NCBI GenBank assembly: GCA_900317105.1
Contig: ONFP01000004.1
Location: 1-64,000 of the forward strand
Length of the DNA: 64,000 nt
Origin: an uncultured Succinatimonas sp.
Lineage (GTDB): Bacteria > Pseudomonadota > Gammaproteobacteria > Enterobacterales > Succinivibrionaceae
Direction of reading: 5' to 3'
Numbering within the stretch: position 1 is the stretch's first letter; each line of letters begins with the position of its first letter. The notes under the pieces are model-generated. The model searched no databases. It saw nothing but the letters and a program-made list of their open reading frames with translations, and had not been told where the DNA came from. Both the position numbers and the translations under genes were made by a program. Positions 45,592 through 53,686 of the stretch are shown piece by piece.

Positions 45592-46395
45592 TTAGAAGGA
45601 AATGTTGCCGTTGATAAAGAAGTTGGCCTCGTCATCAAACTCCATCTTACCAACATAAGATCTGTCCTCATAGAACTTAATCTCTCTGTCGATGTTGTAA
45701 CCGACACCAGTCTTGATGGAGAACTGGCTTACAGGAGTTATCAGAGCATACAGACTTGCCTCATAACCTTTCTCATAGGCATAGGTCTTTGTTTTATCAA
45801 GATAATAATGACCACCACGAATTGAACCGACTTCTGCGCCTAAAGCAAACATCTCGGTAAATCTGTAGTTAGCCATTGTATTTGGATATCCAATATTAGC
45901 AGATAAGCCCAGATAAGAAGGATCTCTGTATTTAACGCCCAGCAGACCAAAACCGAAATTGTGAGCCTTATTGAAGGATACACCTGCACCTAGCAACACA
46001 GACCAGTCATTCTGAAAATCATAGGTTAAAGCAGCTGTTGGTACCAGATCATAGCTCTTTGAAACCTTGAGTTTATCCTCAAAACCAAATGACAGATATG
46101 TTCCAACCATATAACCCAGATTACCAACAAGACTATCGCTGTAATCTGCAGAACCATAGATAAGGTTCAGATCATCAAAACCTGTTTTATGATCAAAATC
46201 GTAGGAAGTACGCTTATAGCCAAAACCGAAGTTTTCATTTTTTGCATCAAAGCCGTAGACTGAATAGGAAGCCTTGTTTGATGAACCTTTTACATCAGCC
46301 TTAGATGAAAAAGAACCATATGGAGTAATATGCCACGCAGCTGAAGCATTTAAGGACAGAGCTACACCAATAAAAAGAAGAGATAATTTTTTCAT
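45592..46395 (-). CDS. outer-membrane beta-barrel protein, family unknown
   Basis: A 267-residue exported protein. The signal peptide is MKKLSLLFIGVALSLNASA, cleaved before AWHITPYG. The rest is made of alternating amphipathic strands with many Tyr, Gly and Phe residues (for example GFGYKRTSYDFDHK, FGFGLLGVKY, LSANIGYP) and ends in Phe (NFFINGNISF), the classic C-terminal signal for BAM-assembled barrels. About 10-12 strands could be formed. I cannot assign a family or ligand. AAGGACC is the ribosome site. It is convergent with the antiporter gene. Confidence 0.72.
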   Translation of the reverse strand: MKKLSLLFIGVALSLNASAAWHITPYGSFSSKADVKGSSNKASYSVYGFDAKNENFGFGYKRTSYDFDHKTGFDDLNLIYGSADYSDSLVGNLGYMVGTYLSFGFEDKLKVSKSYDLVPTAALTYDFQNDWSVLLGAGVSFNKAHNFGFGLLGVKYRDPSYLGLSANIGYPNTMANYRFTEMFALGAEVGSIRGGHYYLDKTKTYAYEKGYEASLYALITPVSQFSIKTGVGYNIDREIKFYEDRSYVGKMEFDDEANFFINGNISF

Positions 46396-46426
46396 GAAAA
46401 AGGTCCTTATATTTAATGGGAGTTTA

Positions 46427-46432
46427 ATTATA
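46427..46432 (-). promoter_or_regulatory. -10 box for the beta-barrel protein gene
   Basis: TATAAT on the minus strand, 32-37 bases before the ATG, with TTTTAA 17 bases further upstream as a poor -35 box. It would give a short leader carrying the AAGGACC ribosome site. Confidence 0.4.
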
Positions 46433-46509
46433 TGACGGATGATGCCAGATTAAAAACAAAAAAATTCCAAGGACCTGATTTTGTGCTGTCTGATACAAAA
46501 TAAATACAG

Positions 46510-46686
46510 CTAGGCTACATGCAGATGTTTTACTCGCTGAGACTCCTCTGCCCTTTTGGCATCATTAAATCTGTCTAAGGTTCCTACCAGATATCCTGTT
46601 ACACGTCTGATACGCTGGAATGGAACTCCTGTACCAACACAGCCACGGTGATCAGGTCTTAATCTGGAAACATTATTTGGAGTCAT
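46510..46686 (-). CDS. stand-alone NrdD-like glycyl-radical tail protein
   Basis: A 58-residue product read leftward from an ATG with a good ribosome site (AAGGTG, six-base spacer). Residues 25-55 (RIRRVTGYLVGTLDRFNDAK, then RAEESQRVKHL) match the C-terminal glycyl-radical segment of class III anaerobic ribonucleotide reductase: RV-GYL-G, then RFN--K--E---RVKH. By alignment with the E. coli and T4 enzymes (RVCGYLG), Gly31 corresponds to the radical glycine. The zinc-cysteine pairs that precede this segment in NrdD are missing; only Cys16 is present, and there is no catalytic barrel. A glycyl-radical 'spare part', as GrcA/YfiD is for pyruvate formate-lyase, is one explanation; a decayed remnant or a small member of the NRDD-like family is the alternative. 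Homology is confident; the role is inferred. Confidence 0.72.
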   Translation of the reverse strand: MTPNNVSRLRPDHRGCVGTGVPFQRIRRVTGYLVGTLDRFNDAKRAEESQRVKHLHVA

Positions 46687-46796
46687 ACGCTACACCTTAT
46701 TAATAGAAAGATATTATGAACAATATAGTTAAAAGAGTTCTCTAACTCTATTTCTATATTATTAGAAGAAATCCTGATAATCAATAAATAGTAACG

Positions 46797-46810
46797 ATTA
46801 TTATTATCAA
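46797..46810 (-). promoter_or_regulatory. possible FNR-like site
   Basis: TTGAT-AATA-ATAAT on the minus strand matches the FNR consensus TTGAT-N4-ATCAA at eight of ten positions, 111-124 bases upstream of the NrdD-tail gene. A second TTGAT half-site lies 26 bases nearer the gene within a repeated TATTTATTGAT element. In such AT-rich DNA this may be chance. Confidence 0.28.
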
Positions 46811-46948
46811 TAAATAAACTAACTGAGAACTAAGTCAAAATTATTAGAATTTGAATTTCCAAACAGTAAGACAAGCAAAAAATTAGAAAAAATCAACTAA
46901 ATTATTTTTATTTATTTTGGTCTAATCTTAATCGCCATCTGTGATTTG

Positions 46949-46977
46949 TGCTATATTTCACGGTTGGAAATTTCCAA
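46949..46977 (+). promoter_or_regulatory. extended -10 promoter and palindromic operator of rloABC
   Basis: TGCTATATT at 46949-46957 is a good extended -10 element. Just after it, at the expected transcription start, lies the perfect 14-bp palindrome TTGGAAATTTCCAA (46964-46977), which could bind a dimeric regulator. The rloA start codon follows 21 bases later. Confidence 0.4.
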
Positions 46978-46997
46978 GAACAATATGGACAATAAAA

Positions 46998-48098
46998 ATG
47001 CGTCTTAATGCAAAATTACTAGCCACTGCCGTTTTTTTTGTATGCCAGTCCGCTATGGCAGCACCTTCAGATGATGATATCAACGATAAGTTCACCAAAT
47101 TAAATGGAACAATTGACAGTATCAATGGTGAACTGAATTCCCAGAGAGCAACCCTGAGCGGGATAAAATCCGAGATCGAAAATTCAAATCTCAAACTGCA
47201 AAGACAGGTTCTGGATGAACTAAAATCAGTACAGAGACAGAATCAGTATGTTTACGATGCTATTCTTGCAGAACGCGAAAGTCTTGGAGGAAAAATGATT
47301 AAACCTCTGCGTAACTATAATCTGCAGACTCCTGATGGAAAGATGATTTTAGGTCAGAAAGAGTATGTCTATGTAAAAGAGGCAAACGCTACAATCGATG
47401 CCAGAATTGATACCGGTGCCTCCCAGTCCTCCATCAGTGCATCAGATGTGGTTGAGTTTGAAAGAAACGGAAAGAAATGGATGCGTTTCAATATTGTTCA
47501 TAACGACCGTACCATCAGTGTTGAAGCTCCATACGTTAAACAGACCAGATTAAGACAGTCTTCAATTGAAGGCTACAGCTACCGTTCTGTAGTAAAGCTA
47601 AATATCAAGATCGGTGACTATTCAACAGAGGCTGAGTTCAACCTCATTGACAGAACCCAGATGCAGTTTGCTCTACTAATCGGCAGAAATCTTTTAACAG
47701 ACATAGCTGTAGTTGATGTTGCCAGAAATAATGTGCAGAAACGTGCTGATAAGGATGGCCTGCTTCTTCTTTCAATTGATGACTACGTAGATAACAAAAA
47801 GAAGGGTATCGACGTAAATCAGAAATATGACGAACTGCAGAAGGAAAATTCCGGCGGTCAGATTGCTACTCTATCAAAAGACAAGGCACAGAGTCTTGGA
47901 ACCAATCCTGATAAAGCACTGCCATCTGTAAGAGACAAGATTGAAACAGAAAACGGCAGCAAACCTGCCATCAAAAAAGATCCGGTAAAAAAGACCACTG
48001 AAGACAAAAGCAAAGATGTAAAAAAGAAAAAAGAGCTGACAGAAAAGGAAAAAGCAGCCCTGGAACTTTCAAAAAACTCTAAAAAGAGTCGTTCATAA
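46998..48098 (+). CDS. rloA: retropepsin-like aspartic peptidase RloA
   Basis: First gene of the three-gene cluster conserved in many Proteobacteria: periplasmic retropepsin-like protein, 7TM transglutaminase-like protein, RimK-like ligase. With the chosen ATG the product has 366 residues: a signal peptide (MRLNAKLLATAVFFVCQSAM then A, cleaved before APSDD), a coiled coil (about 25-95), and the RimB/retropepsin domain with DTGAS at 138-142 and RNLL near 230. The Lys/Glu/Asp-rich tail after about 300 is unusual and probably unstructured. An in-frame upstream ATG would add 19 residues ahead of the signal peptide. The cluster has been linked to osmotic-stress tolerance; its substrate is not known. 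Confidence 0.85.
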   Translation: MRLNAKLLATAVFFVCQSAMAAPSDDDINDKFTKLNGTIDSINGELNSQRATLSGIKSEIENSNLKLQRQVLDELKSVQRQNQYVYDAILAERESLGGKMIKPLRNYNLQTPDGKMILGQKEYVYVKEANATIDARIDTGASQSSISASDVVEFERNGKKWMRFNIVHNDRTISVEAPYVKQTRLRQSSIEGYSYRSVVKLNIKIGDYSTEAEFNLIDRTQMQFALLIGRNLLTDIAVVDVARNNVQKRADKDGLLLLSIDDYVDNKKKGIDVNQKYDELQKENSGGQIATLSKDKAQSLGTNPDKALPSVRDKIETENGSKPAIKKDPVKKTTEDKSKDVKKKKELTEKEKAALELSKNSKKSRS

Positions 48099-48120
48099 GA
48101 TCAGATATCAAGGATAGAAA

Positions 48121-49797
48121 ATGGTTTCCCGCGGATTATTTTATTTTGTTACAGCTATTCTTTTTCTTGCAGGTATTCTGCTGATTGCCTATCAGAGAAT
48201 TACTTTCAGCGTACCTTTTGTACCAAATCTTGCAAGAGAAATCTGGACTGTTGAGGCAAAGGTTGAATTTGAGCCTAATCTTGGTGAAGCTACCGAGGTA
48301 AAACTTTCTCTGCCAGCAGTTCAGCCTGGCTTTACCCAGCTACAGCAGAATACAGCAAGCTTAGGCTATGGTGTTAACTATGTAAAAAAAGATGGTACCA
48401 CCTTTGTTGAGTGGACCAAAAGAAATCCTCAGGGCCTGCAGATTCTGTACTATACAGCTGATATTCTGGTGGATGAGGATTCATCAGAAAGCTCCATGAT
48501 TGTTCCTGCTTTAGAGGAAAGCGTTGAGTCAGAACCTTATGCAACAGCAATGAGAGAGATTGCCTCTACTGCAAGTTCAAGAAGTTCAAATCCATATTCC
48601 TTTGCAAATCAGGTAATTCACGAGTTATCACTGGATAATGAGATTACCTCTCTGCTTCTTTCTAAATATAAGAAACCTGAACTTCTGGTTCATATTCTGA
48701 ACATCGGTCACGTTCATGCCAGAACAGTAGGCGTACTTGAGCTTAAGGACGGCAGAAGAAATCAGAGACTTCATAATTATGTAGCAGTTTTTGACAAGTC
48801 TGAGTACAAGGTTTTTGATCCTAACAGCGGACACAGCGGTCTTAAGAAAAATCAGATTATCTGGACTGACAACGGTACTTCAATCCTGGATGTTGCTGGC
48901 GGTAAGAATGCCTCTGTAAGTTTTACCACCATCAGTAATTCCGTAAGCGCAATTGAAGCCGGTAACAGAAAAGCCAACATTGACATGGTTGCAGGTGAGG
49001 AGCTGATTCCATTCTCACTGCAGGCGCTGCCAGTTGAAGAACAGTCTCTGTTCAAGACTCTGCTGTTACTGCCAATTGGTGTGGTTATCGTTGTATTCCT
49101 GAGAGTTATTGTCGGTATCAAGACCTCCGGTACTTTCATGCCAGTACTGATTGCAATGTCTTTCCTTCAGACCTCTTTATGGATTGGTCTGATTGGCTTT
49201 ATTTCCATTGTTGGTGTAGGTCTGATTGTCCGCTCATGGCTGTCGCATCTGAATCTGCTTTTAGTTGCCAGAATTTCTGCGGTGATTATTACCGTTATTG
49301 CACTTATCGGCTTTATCTCCTTCTTTACCTATAAAATTGGTCTTACCGAAGGTGTTAAGATTACATTCTTCCCAATGATTATTCTGTCATGGACTATTGA
49401 GAGAATGAGTATTCTCTGGGAAGAGGAAGGCTATAAGGAAGTTATCAAGCAGGGTGGCGGTTCTCTGTTTGTAGCAGTTTGTGCCTATCTGACCATGAGC
49501 AGCTTCTTTATCCAGCATTTAAGCTTTAATTTCCTGGGTCTGCAGCTGATTCTGCTGTCTCTGGTTCTGATTATGGGTAATTATACCGGCTTCAGACTTT
49601 CAGAGATGAAACGTTTCAAGCCTCTGGCTGTTCAGATCAAAAACTACAGAAACGGTGACGAGACCGAACTTGAATCTGTAAGATTAAAGGAAGAGTTAAA
49701 AGAGATTAAGTCTGATCCTCACAATACCTACAGAACCTGGAAAAAACAGGCTCAGCATATGGTTGAAGAGGAAGAATCAAAGAAGGATCATGAGTAA
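48121..49797 (+). CDS. rloB: 7TM transglutaminase-like membrane protein RloB
   Basis: A 558-residue inner-membrane protein: N-terminal helix (about 4-24), a periplasmic region with an inactivated transglutaminase-like fold (about 30-300, including HVHARTVGVLELKDGRRNQR), then a block of about seven membrane helices (310-495) and a cytoplasmic charged tail. This is the '7TM-transglutaminase' family that always accompanies retropepsin-like and RimK-like partners. It lies 22 bases after rloA, and its TAA is followed immediately by the rloC ATG. Confidence 0.88.
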   Translation: MVSRGLFYFVTAILFLAGILLIAYQRITFSVPFVPNLAREIWTVEAKVEFEPNLGEATEVKLSLPAVQPGFTQLQQNTASLGYGVNYVKKDGTTFVEWTKRNPQGLQILYYTADILVDEDSSESSMIVPALEESVESEPYATAMREIASTASSRSSNPYSFANQVIHELSLDNEITSLLLSKYKKPELLVHILNIGHVHARTVGVLELKDGRRNQRLHNYVAVFDKSEYKVFDPNSGHSGLKKNQIIWTDNGTSILDVAGGKNASVSFTTISNSVSAIEAGNRKANIDMVAGEELIPFSLQALPVEEQSLFKTLLLLPIGVVIVVFLRVIVGIKTSGTFMPVLIAMSFLQTSLWIGLIGFISIVGVGLIVRSWLSHLNLLLVARISAVIITVIALIGFISFFTYKIGLTEGVKITFFPMIILSWTIERMSILWEEEGYKEVIKQGGGSLFVAVCAYLTMSSFFIQHLSFNFLGLQLILLSLVLIMGNYTGFRLSEMKRFKPLAVQIKNYRNGDETELESVRLKEELKEIKSDPHNTYRTWKKQAQHMVEEEESKKDHE

Positions 49798-50793
49798 ATG
49801 GATCTTCTTAAAAAGATAAAGGAATTTAAAAACCGTTATGCCTCTCCATTCGAAATGAGAGATGACGGTATCATGGGAATGAATCAGCGTAATGTTAATT
49901 ACATTGGCCGATACAACAAGCGTTCCCTGTTTCCTCTGGTTGATAACAAGCTTCTGACCAAAAAGATTGCTCTTGAAAACCACGTAAATACCCCTGTTCT
50001 GATTGGTTCAATTGAGAATCAGCATCAGGTTGAGGATATTTTCAGCATCATTGGTGAACATACAGAATTCTGCATCAAGCCTGCTCACGGCTCTGGTGGT
50101 AAGGGAATTCTGGTAATCAAGGACAGATCAAAGACCAGCGGAAACTTTATCAAGGCTTCAGGTCAGGAAATACCTACTCATGAACTGAAAAGACATATCA
50201 CCAATATTCTGGCAGGTCTTTTCTCTTTAGGTGGTAAACAGGATATTGCCCTGATTGAAGATCTTATCCATTTCGATAATGTCTTCTCAGGCTACAGCTA
50301 TGATGGTGTTCCTGATACCCGTGTGATTGTATTTCAGGGCTTCCCTATCATGAGTATGATGAGACTGTCTACTGCCGCATCTGACGGCAAGGCAAATCTG
50401 CATCAGGGAGCTGTGGGTGTAGGTATCTGTCTTAGAACCGGTCGAGCTGTACGTGCAGTACAGTTTAATGAGCCGGTGACTATACACCCTGATACAGACA
50501 AGGATCTGAGTTTACTTAAGGTACCTCACTGGCATGAGGTATTAGAACTGGCCTCATCCTGTTATGACATGTCAGGTCTGGGATATATCGGAACCGATAT
50601 TGTACTTGATAGAGACAGAGGTCCAATGCTGCTTGAGCTGAATGCCCGTCCTGGACTTGCAATTCAGATCTGCAATAATGCAGGGCTTCTTCCAAGATTA
50701 CGACTGATAGAGGCGATCACCAAGAAACATCGACTTTCCATCAAGGAGAGAGTCGCCTTTTCAATGGAACACTTTGGTGTTTTCAAGGAATAA
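49798..50793 (+). CDS. rloC: alpha-L-glutamate ligase-like ATP-grasp protein RloC
   Basis: A 331-residue ATP-grasp enzyme of the RimK-like branch. Visible are FEMRDDGIMGMNQRN near the start, the ATP-binding FCIKPAHGSGGKGILVI near 90-106, and the metal- and nucleotide-binding LELNARPGL near 280-288. It should form an amide bond between an amino acid such as glutamate and a carboxylate, perhaps a peptide or protein tail. It is directly coupled to rloB with no gap, and ends the operon at a strong terminator. Confidence 0.9.
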   Translation: MDLLKKIKEFKNRYASPFEMRDDGIMGMNQRNVNYIGRYNKRSLFPLVDNKLLTKKIALENHVNTPVLIGSIENQHQVEDIFSIIGEHTEFCIKPAHGSGGKGILVIKDRSKTSGNFIKASGQEIPTHELKRHITNILAGLFSLGGKQDIALIEDLIHFDNVFSGYSYDGVPDTRVIVFQGFPIMSMMRLSTAASDGKANLHQGAVGVGICLRTGRAVRAVQFNEPVTIHPDTDKDLSLLKVPHWHEVLELASSCYDMSGLGYIGTDIVLDRDRGPMLLELNARPGLAIQICNNAGLLPRLRLIEAITKKHRLSIKERVAFSMEHFGVFKE

Positions 50794-50798
50794 CATTA

Positions 50799-50832
50799 AA
50801 GCCACGGTCAGCAAAAAGTCCGTGGCTTTTTT
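50799..50832 (+). terminator. Rho-independent terminator after rloABC
   Basis: Perfect 9-bp stem AAGCCACGG / CCGTGGCTT with a 12-base loop followed by TTTT. Confidence 0.9.
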
Positions 50833-50921
50833 ATGATTTTGCCCAAAAATCATAAAATTATTTCTAATCTTTAACCCTTCATACATTTTTGTTTCTGGTA
50901 AGTTTGCTATACTGTAACTGT

Positions 50922-51776
50922 ATGAAAATAGTGTCATTATTACTTATCCCTTTAGTCTTTTGCTGTAGTGAACCTGTGCAGGCCTCTGAAATCAGTGTCT
51001 GCTCTCTCTCCTACAGACCTAAAACAAATGAAACCGCATTTGCTGCAGTAGGCTCATCTCTGAAAATTGCAGATGAAACCTGTACCAATCATTATCTGAT
51101 TATCCCCTTTGATACTGTATCAAATGCTATTACCATTCCTCAGGGCGAGTATAAAGCCGTAAGCATTGATGAAGAGGAAGTTCTCTTTTCAACAGATAAC
51201 GGCAGCGGCGTTAAGGTAAAAAGCTGTCCTGTCTGTGATCCTATTGACTATCTGGTGATTAAAAAGAAGACACCTAAGACACTGTGTGTAAAATCTGCAC
51301 TGAAGGTTAATTCCTGTGCGGTAGATGACAGCATCAGCTATGTGGTAACCAAGAAAAGTCATACCACAGAAGGTTTATGTGCCCCATCTCTGGTTTATTT
51401 CGGACGTGAAGGCAATACTTTAAAATTTGCAGTCAATGACTGTACCTCTATATCAAAACCAACCTTAAGTTATGATTTGTCCTTTGGAGATGAAATAAGA
51501 TTTCTTGATGAGCAGATAAAGATTCATAAGGCTGACAACAAGGGTATTTTCTACTCAAGAATGGAACCACCTGCTCTTAAGATCAACGATCTTCTGACCA
51601 GAGAGCAGCTTGAGCAGGAACTTAATACCACAGAGAATGACACAACCGACGAATCTGGTGATAAAATAGCCTCTACTCAAAATGAAACCAGTACTCCTCC
51701 TTCTGAAGCAGTTACAGACACAGGAGCAGCTCCTGCACAGAATACTGAAGAGAGCAATGGGGATACGACGCAGTAA
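50922..51776 (+). CDS. secreted Cys-repeat protein, function unknown
   Basis: The 284-residue product begins with a signal peptide (MKIVSLLLIPLVFCCSEPVQ, then A; cleavage expected before SEISVC). The mature part contains about four imperfect repeats of some 33 residues, each with Cys pairs and a strand pattern (for example SCPVCDPIDYLVIKK...LCV and SCAVDDSISYVVTKK...LCA), suggesting disulfide-bonded beta units. After about residue 215 the chain becomes a Thr/Glu/Asn/Ser-rich unstructured tail. I recognise no family. TGCTATACT (50905-50913) lies so close upstream that the mRNA might start at or just before the ATG. An in-frame TTG 11 codons earlier is less likely. Confidence 0.65.
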   Translation: MKIVSLLLIPLVFCCSEPVQASEISVCSLSYRPKTNETAFAAVGSSLKIADETCTNHYLIIPFDTVSNAITIPQGEYKAVSIDEEEVLFSTDNGSGVKVKSCPVCDPIDYLVIKKKTPKTLCVKSALKVNSCAVDDSISYVVTKKSHTTEGLCAPSLVYFGREGNTLKFAVNDCTSISKPTLSYDLSFGDEIRFLDEQIKIHKADNKGIFYSRMEPPALKINDLLTREQLEQELNTTENDTTDESGDKIASTQNETSTPPSEAVTDTGAAPAQNTEESNGDTTQ

Positions 51777-51787
51777 TTAGGAATAAC

Positions 51788-52369
51788 ATGTTAAAAGTTC
51801 TACAGTTTTTACCTGTCATTTTATGGTTTGTAACCTATAAGATGACTTCAAATCTGATACTGGCTACAGCTGTAATTGTAGGAGCCTGTTTGGTTACTAC
51901 TGCAATTGAATACTTCATGACAAAACAGCTTTCCAGAATGCAGATTTTTCTGGTTGCAGCAATTCTTATTTTCGGATTGCCAACAGTTCTATTAAATGAT
52001 CCTGCCATTATCAAATGGAAGGTTACTGTGGTTAATTTCTTATTTGCGGCAACTATTTTTGTATTTCAGTTTATTCTCAAAAAGAATCCTTTTGCCTTTC
52101 TTTTTGAAAAGGAACTGCCTCTGCCAGAAGAGGCCTATAACACCCTAAGCCTGTGGTGGATGGTGTTCTTTGTACTTGCAGGACTTTTAAATATAGTCAT
52201 TGCATTCTATCTTCCAGCTCTAATCGGGGTAACCGAAACAGAAGCTGAAGCAATCTGGGTTGACTACAAAACCTTTGGCAATGCCATATTAAATGGTGTT
52301 TTCGCTTTAATCTGCGGTTTTGTACTACTAAAAAAATACCCGGAAATAATGAAAAATCTTGAAAAATAA
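51788..52369 (+). CDS. yciB: inner-membrane septation protein YciB
   Basis: A 193-residue protein with about five to six transmembrane helices, matching YciB/IspZ: FLPVILWFVTYK at the start, the IKWKVTVVNFLFA stretch near 75-88, and LWWMVFFVLAGLLNI near 118-132. YciB is involved in cell-envelope integrity and cell elongation or division. AGGA lies five bases before the ATG; the gene is close behind the Cys-repeat gene and 18 bases before galU, so they may share a transcript. Confidence 0.92.
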   Translation: MLKVLQFLPVILWFVTYKMTSNLILATAVIVGACLVTTAIEYFMTKQLSRMQIFLVAAILIFGLPTVLLNDPAIIKWKVTVVNFLFAATIFVFQFILKKNPFAFLFEKELPLPEEAYNTLSLWWMVFFVLAGLLNIVIAFYLPALIGVTETEAEAIWVDYKTFGNAILNGVFALICGFVLLKKYPEIMKNLEK

Positions 52370-52387
52370 AATATATGGAGTAAGACA

Positions 52388-53296
52388 ATGCCAGATCAAA
52401 ATTATGGAAACATTAAATATGCGGTAATTCCTGTTGCTGGACTGGGAACAAGATTACTACCAGCAACCAAGGCTATTCCAAAGGAGATGATTCCTCTGGT
52501 GGACAAGCCTCTGATTCAGTATGTGGTTAATGAAGCCATTGAGGCTAAAATCAAAAATATTGTTCTGGTTACTCACGCTTCTAAAAATGCCATTGAAAAC
52601 CATTTTGATACCTCATTCGAGCTTGAGGCTACTCTGGAAAAGCGTGTTAAAAGACAGCTTTTATCTGAGATTCAGAATATTATTCCTTCAGATGTATCTA
52701 TTCTGAATGTTCGTCAGGGTGAGTCAAAAGGTCTGGCACACGCGATTTCCTGTGCCTTCCCTATTGTGGGTAAAAATCCTTTTGCTGTAATTCTTCCTGA
52801 TGTTATTGTTGATGATAAGGCATCTGATCTGAAGAAAGACAATCTGTCAGCAATGGTAAGACGCTTTGAATCAACCGGCGCACCTCAGATCATGGTTGAA
52901 AAGGTTCCACAGGAAAGTGTATCCAGCTATGGTATTGTGGATATTGAAGGCAAGATTCTAAAACCAGGTGAGTCCTGCAAGATTAAACAGATGGTTGAAA
53001 AGCCAAAGCTAGATGAAGCTCCATCCGATCTTGCTGTAGTTGGACGTTATGTGCTTCCTGCTGAAATCTGGTCTTTATTCAAAAAGACTCCTATAGGTGC
53101 AGGTGGTGAGTTCCAGCTTACCGATACCATTGAACTTCTGATGCATATGATGGATATCGAGGCATACAATATCGTAGGTAAGTCACATGACTGCGGAAAT
53201 AAGCTTGGCTATGTGGAAACCTTCATTGAATATGCCTTAAGAAATCCTGATTTCGGAGCTACTCTGAAGGATTATGTAAAGAAACTGGTTAAATAA
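52388..53296 (+). CDS. galU: UTP--glucose-1-phosphate uridylyltransferase
   Basis: Makes UDP-glucose for LPS core, glycan and Gtr-type glucosylation. The 302-residue protein (E. coli 302) has the nucleotide-binding [34 protein letters not shown], a LPDVIVDD metal-site segment near 137 and the [10 protein letters not shown] motif near 238. GGAG precedes the ATG. A strong terminator follows. Confidence 0.96.
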   Translation: MPDQNYGNIKYAVIPVAGLGTRLLPATKAIPKEMIPLVDKPLIQYVVNEAIEAKIKNIVLVTHASKNAIENHFDTSFELEATLEKRVKRQLLSEIQNIIPSDVSILNVRQGESKGLAHAISCAFPIVGKNPFAVILPDVIVDDKASDLKKDNLSAMVRRFESTGAPQIMVEKVPQESVSSYGIVDIEGKILKPGESCKIKQMVEKPKLDEAPSDLAVVGRYVLPAEIWSLFKKTPIGAGGEFQLTDTIELLMHMMDIEAYNIVGKSHDCGNKLGYVETFIEYALRNPDFGATLKDYVKKLVK

Positions 53297-53314
53297 ATTC
53301 TGTTTTCCCTGCAA

Positions 53315-53350
53315 AAAGCAGCTAAACATGAATTAGCTGCTTTTTTCTTT
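53315..53350 (+). terminator. Rho-independent terminator after galU
   Basis: Perfect 11-bp stem AAAGCAGCTAA / TTAGCTGCTTT with a 7-base loop followed by TTTCTTT. Confidence 0.92.
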
Positions 53351-53425
53351 ATTAGTAAGCCATTTTTTCAGGCTGCAGGTTATTTGGTTTCTGAAAACAG
53401 CAGATTAAACATAGGCAGAGTTGCT

Positions 53426-53686
53426 ATGAACAGTAAACACAATCAGTATGCAAAAAAATTTGTACAGATGGATAAAGAGGCGCTTTATACGCTGATTCTA
53501 TCTCTGGTGATCTTCGTATTTTTCTGGGGAGCAATCTTTATTCTGCAGAATACTCAAGCCTTTATCTGGCAGATGCCTCTGTGGTTTGTGGTTTCCTGCA
53601 TCGGCGGCTATCTGCTGTCTGTTATTGGGGTTGCTGTACTGATTAAATATTTTATGAAAGACTTTGATTTGGATGATAACAAATGA
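53426..53686 (+). CDS. yhdT: YhdT family small membrane protein
   Basis: An 86-residue DUF997 protein with two transmembrane helices (about 22-42 and 55-77), of unknown function but constantly paired with PanF. I use the ATG (MNSKHNQYAKK) with GAG five bases upstream; an in-frame TTG 14 codons earlier is unlikely. The stop overlaps the panF start by four bases (ATGA), as in the E. coli yhdT-panF pair, so it is probably an accessory of the pantothenate symporter. Confidence 0.88.
   Translation: MNSKHNQYAKKFVQMDKEALYTLILSLVIFVFFWGAIFILQNTQAFIWQMPLWFVVSCIGGYLLSVIGVAVLIKYFMKDFDLDDNK

Noticed and set aside
46401..46476. AGGTCCTT and AAGGACCT inverted repeat that could hide the beta-barrel gene ribosome site
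   Set aside because: The probable -10 box at 46427-46432 lies between the arms, so the distal arm would not be in the mRNA.
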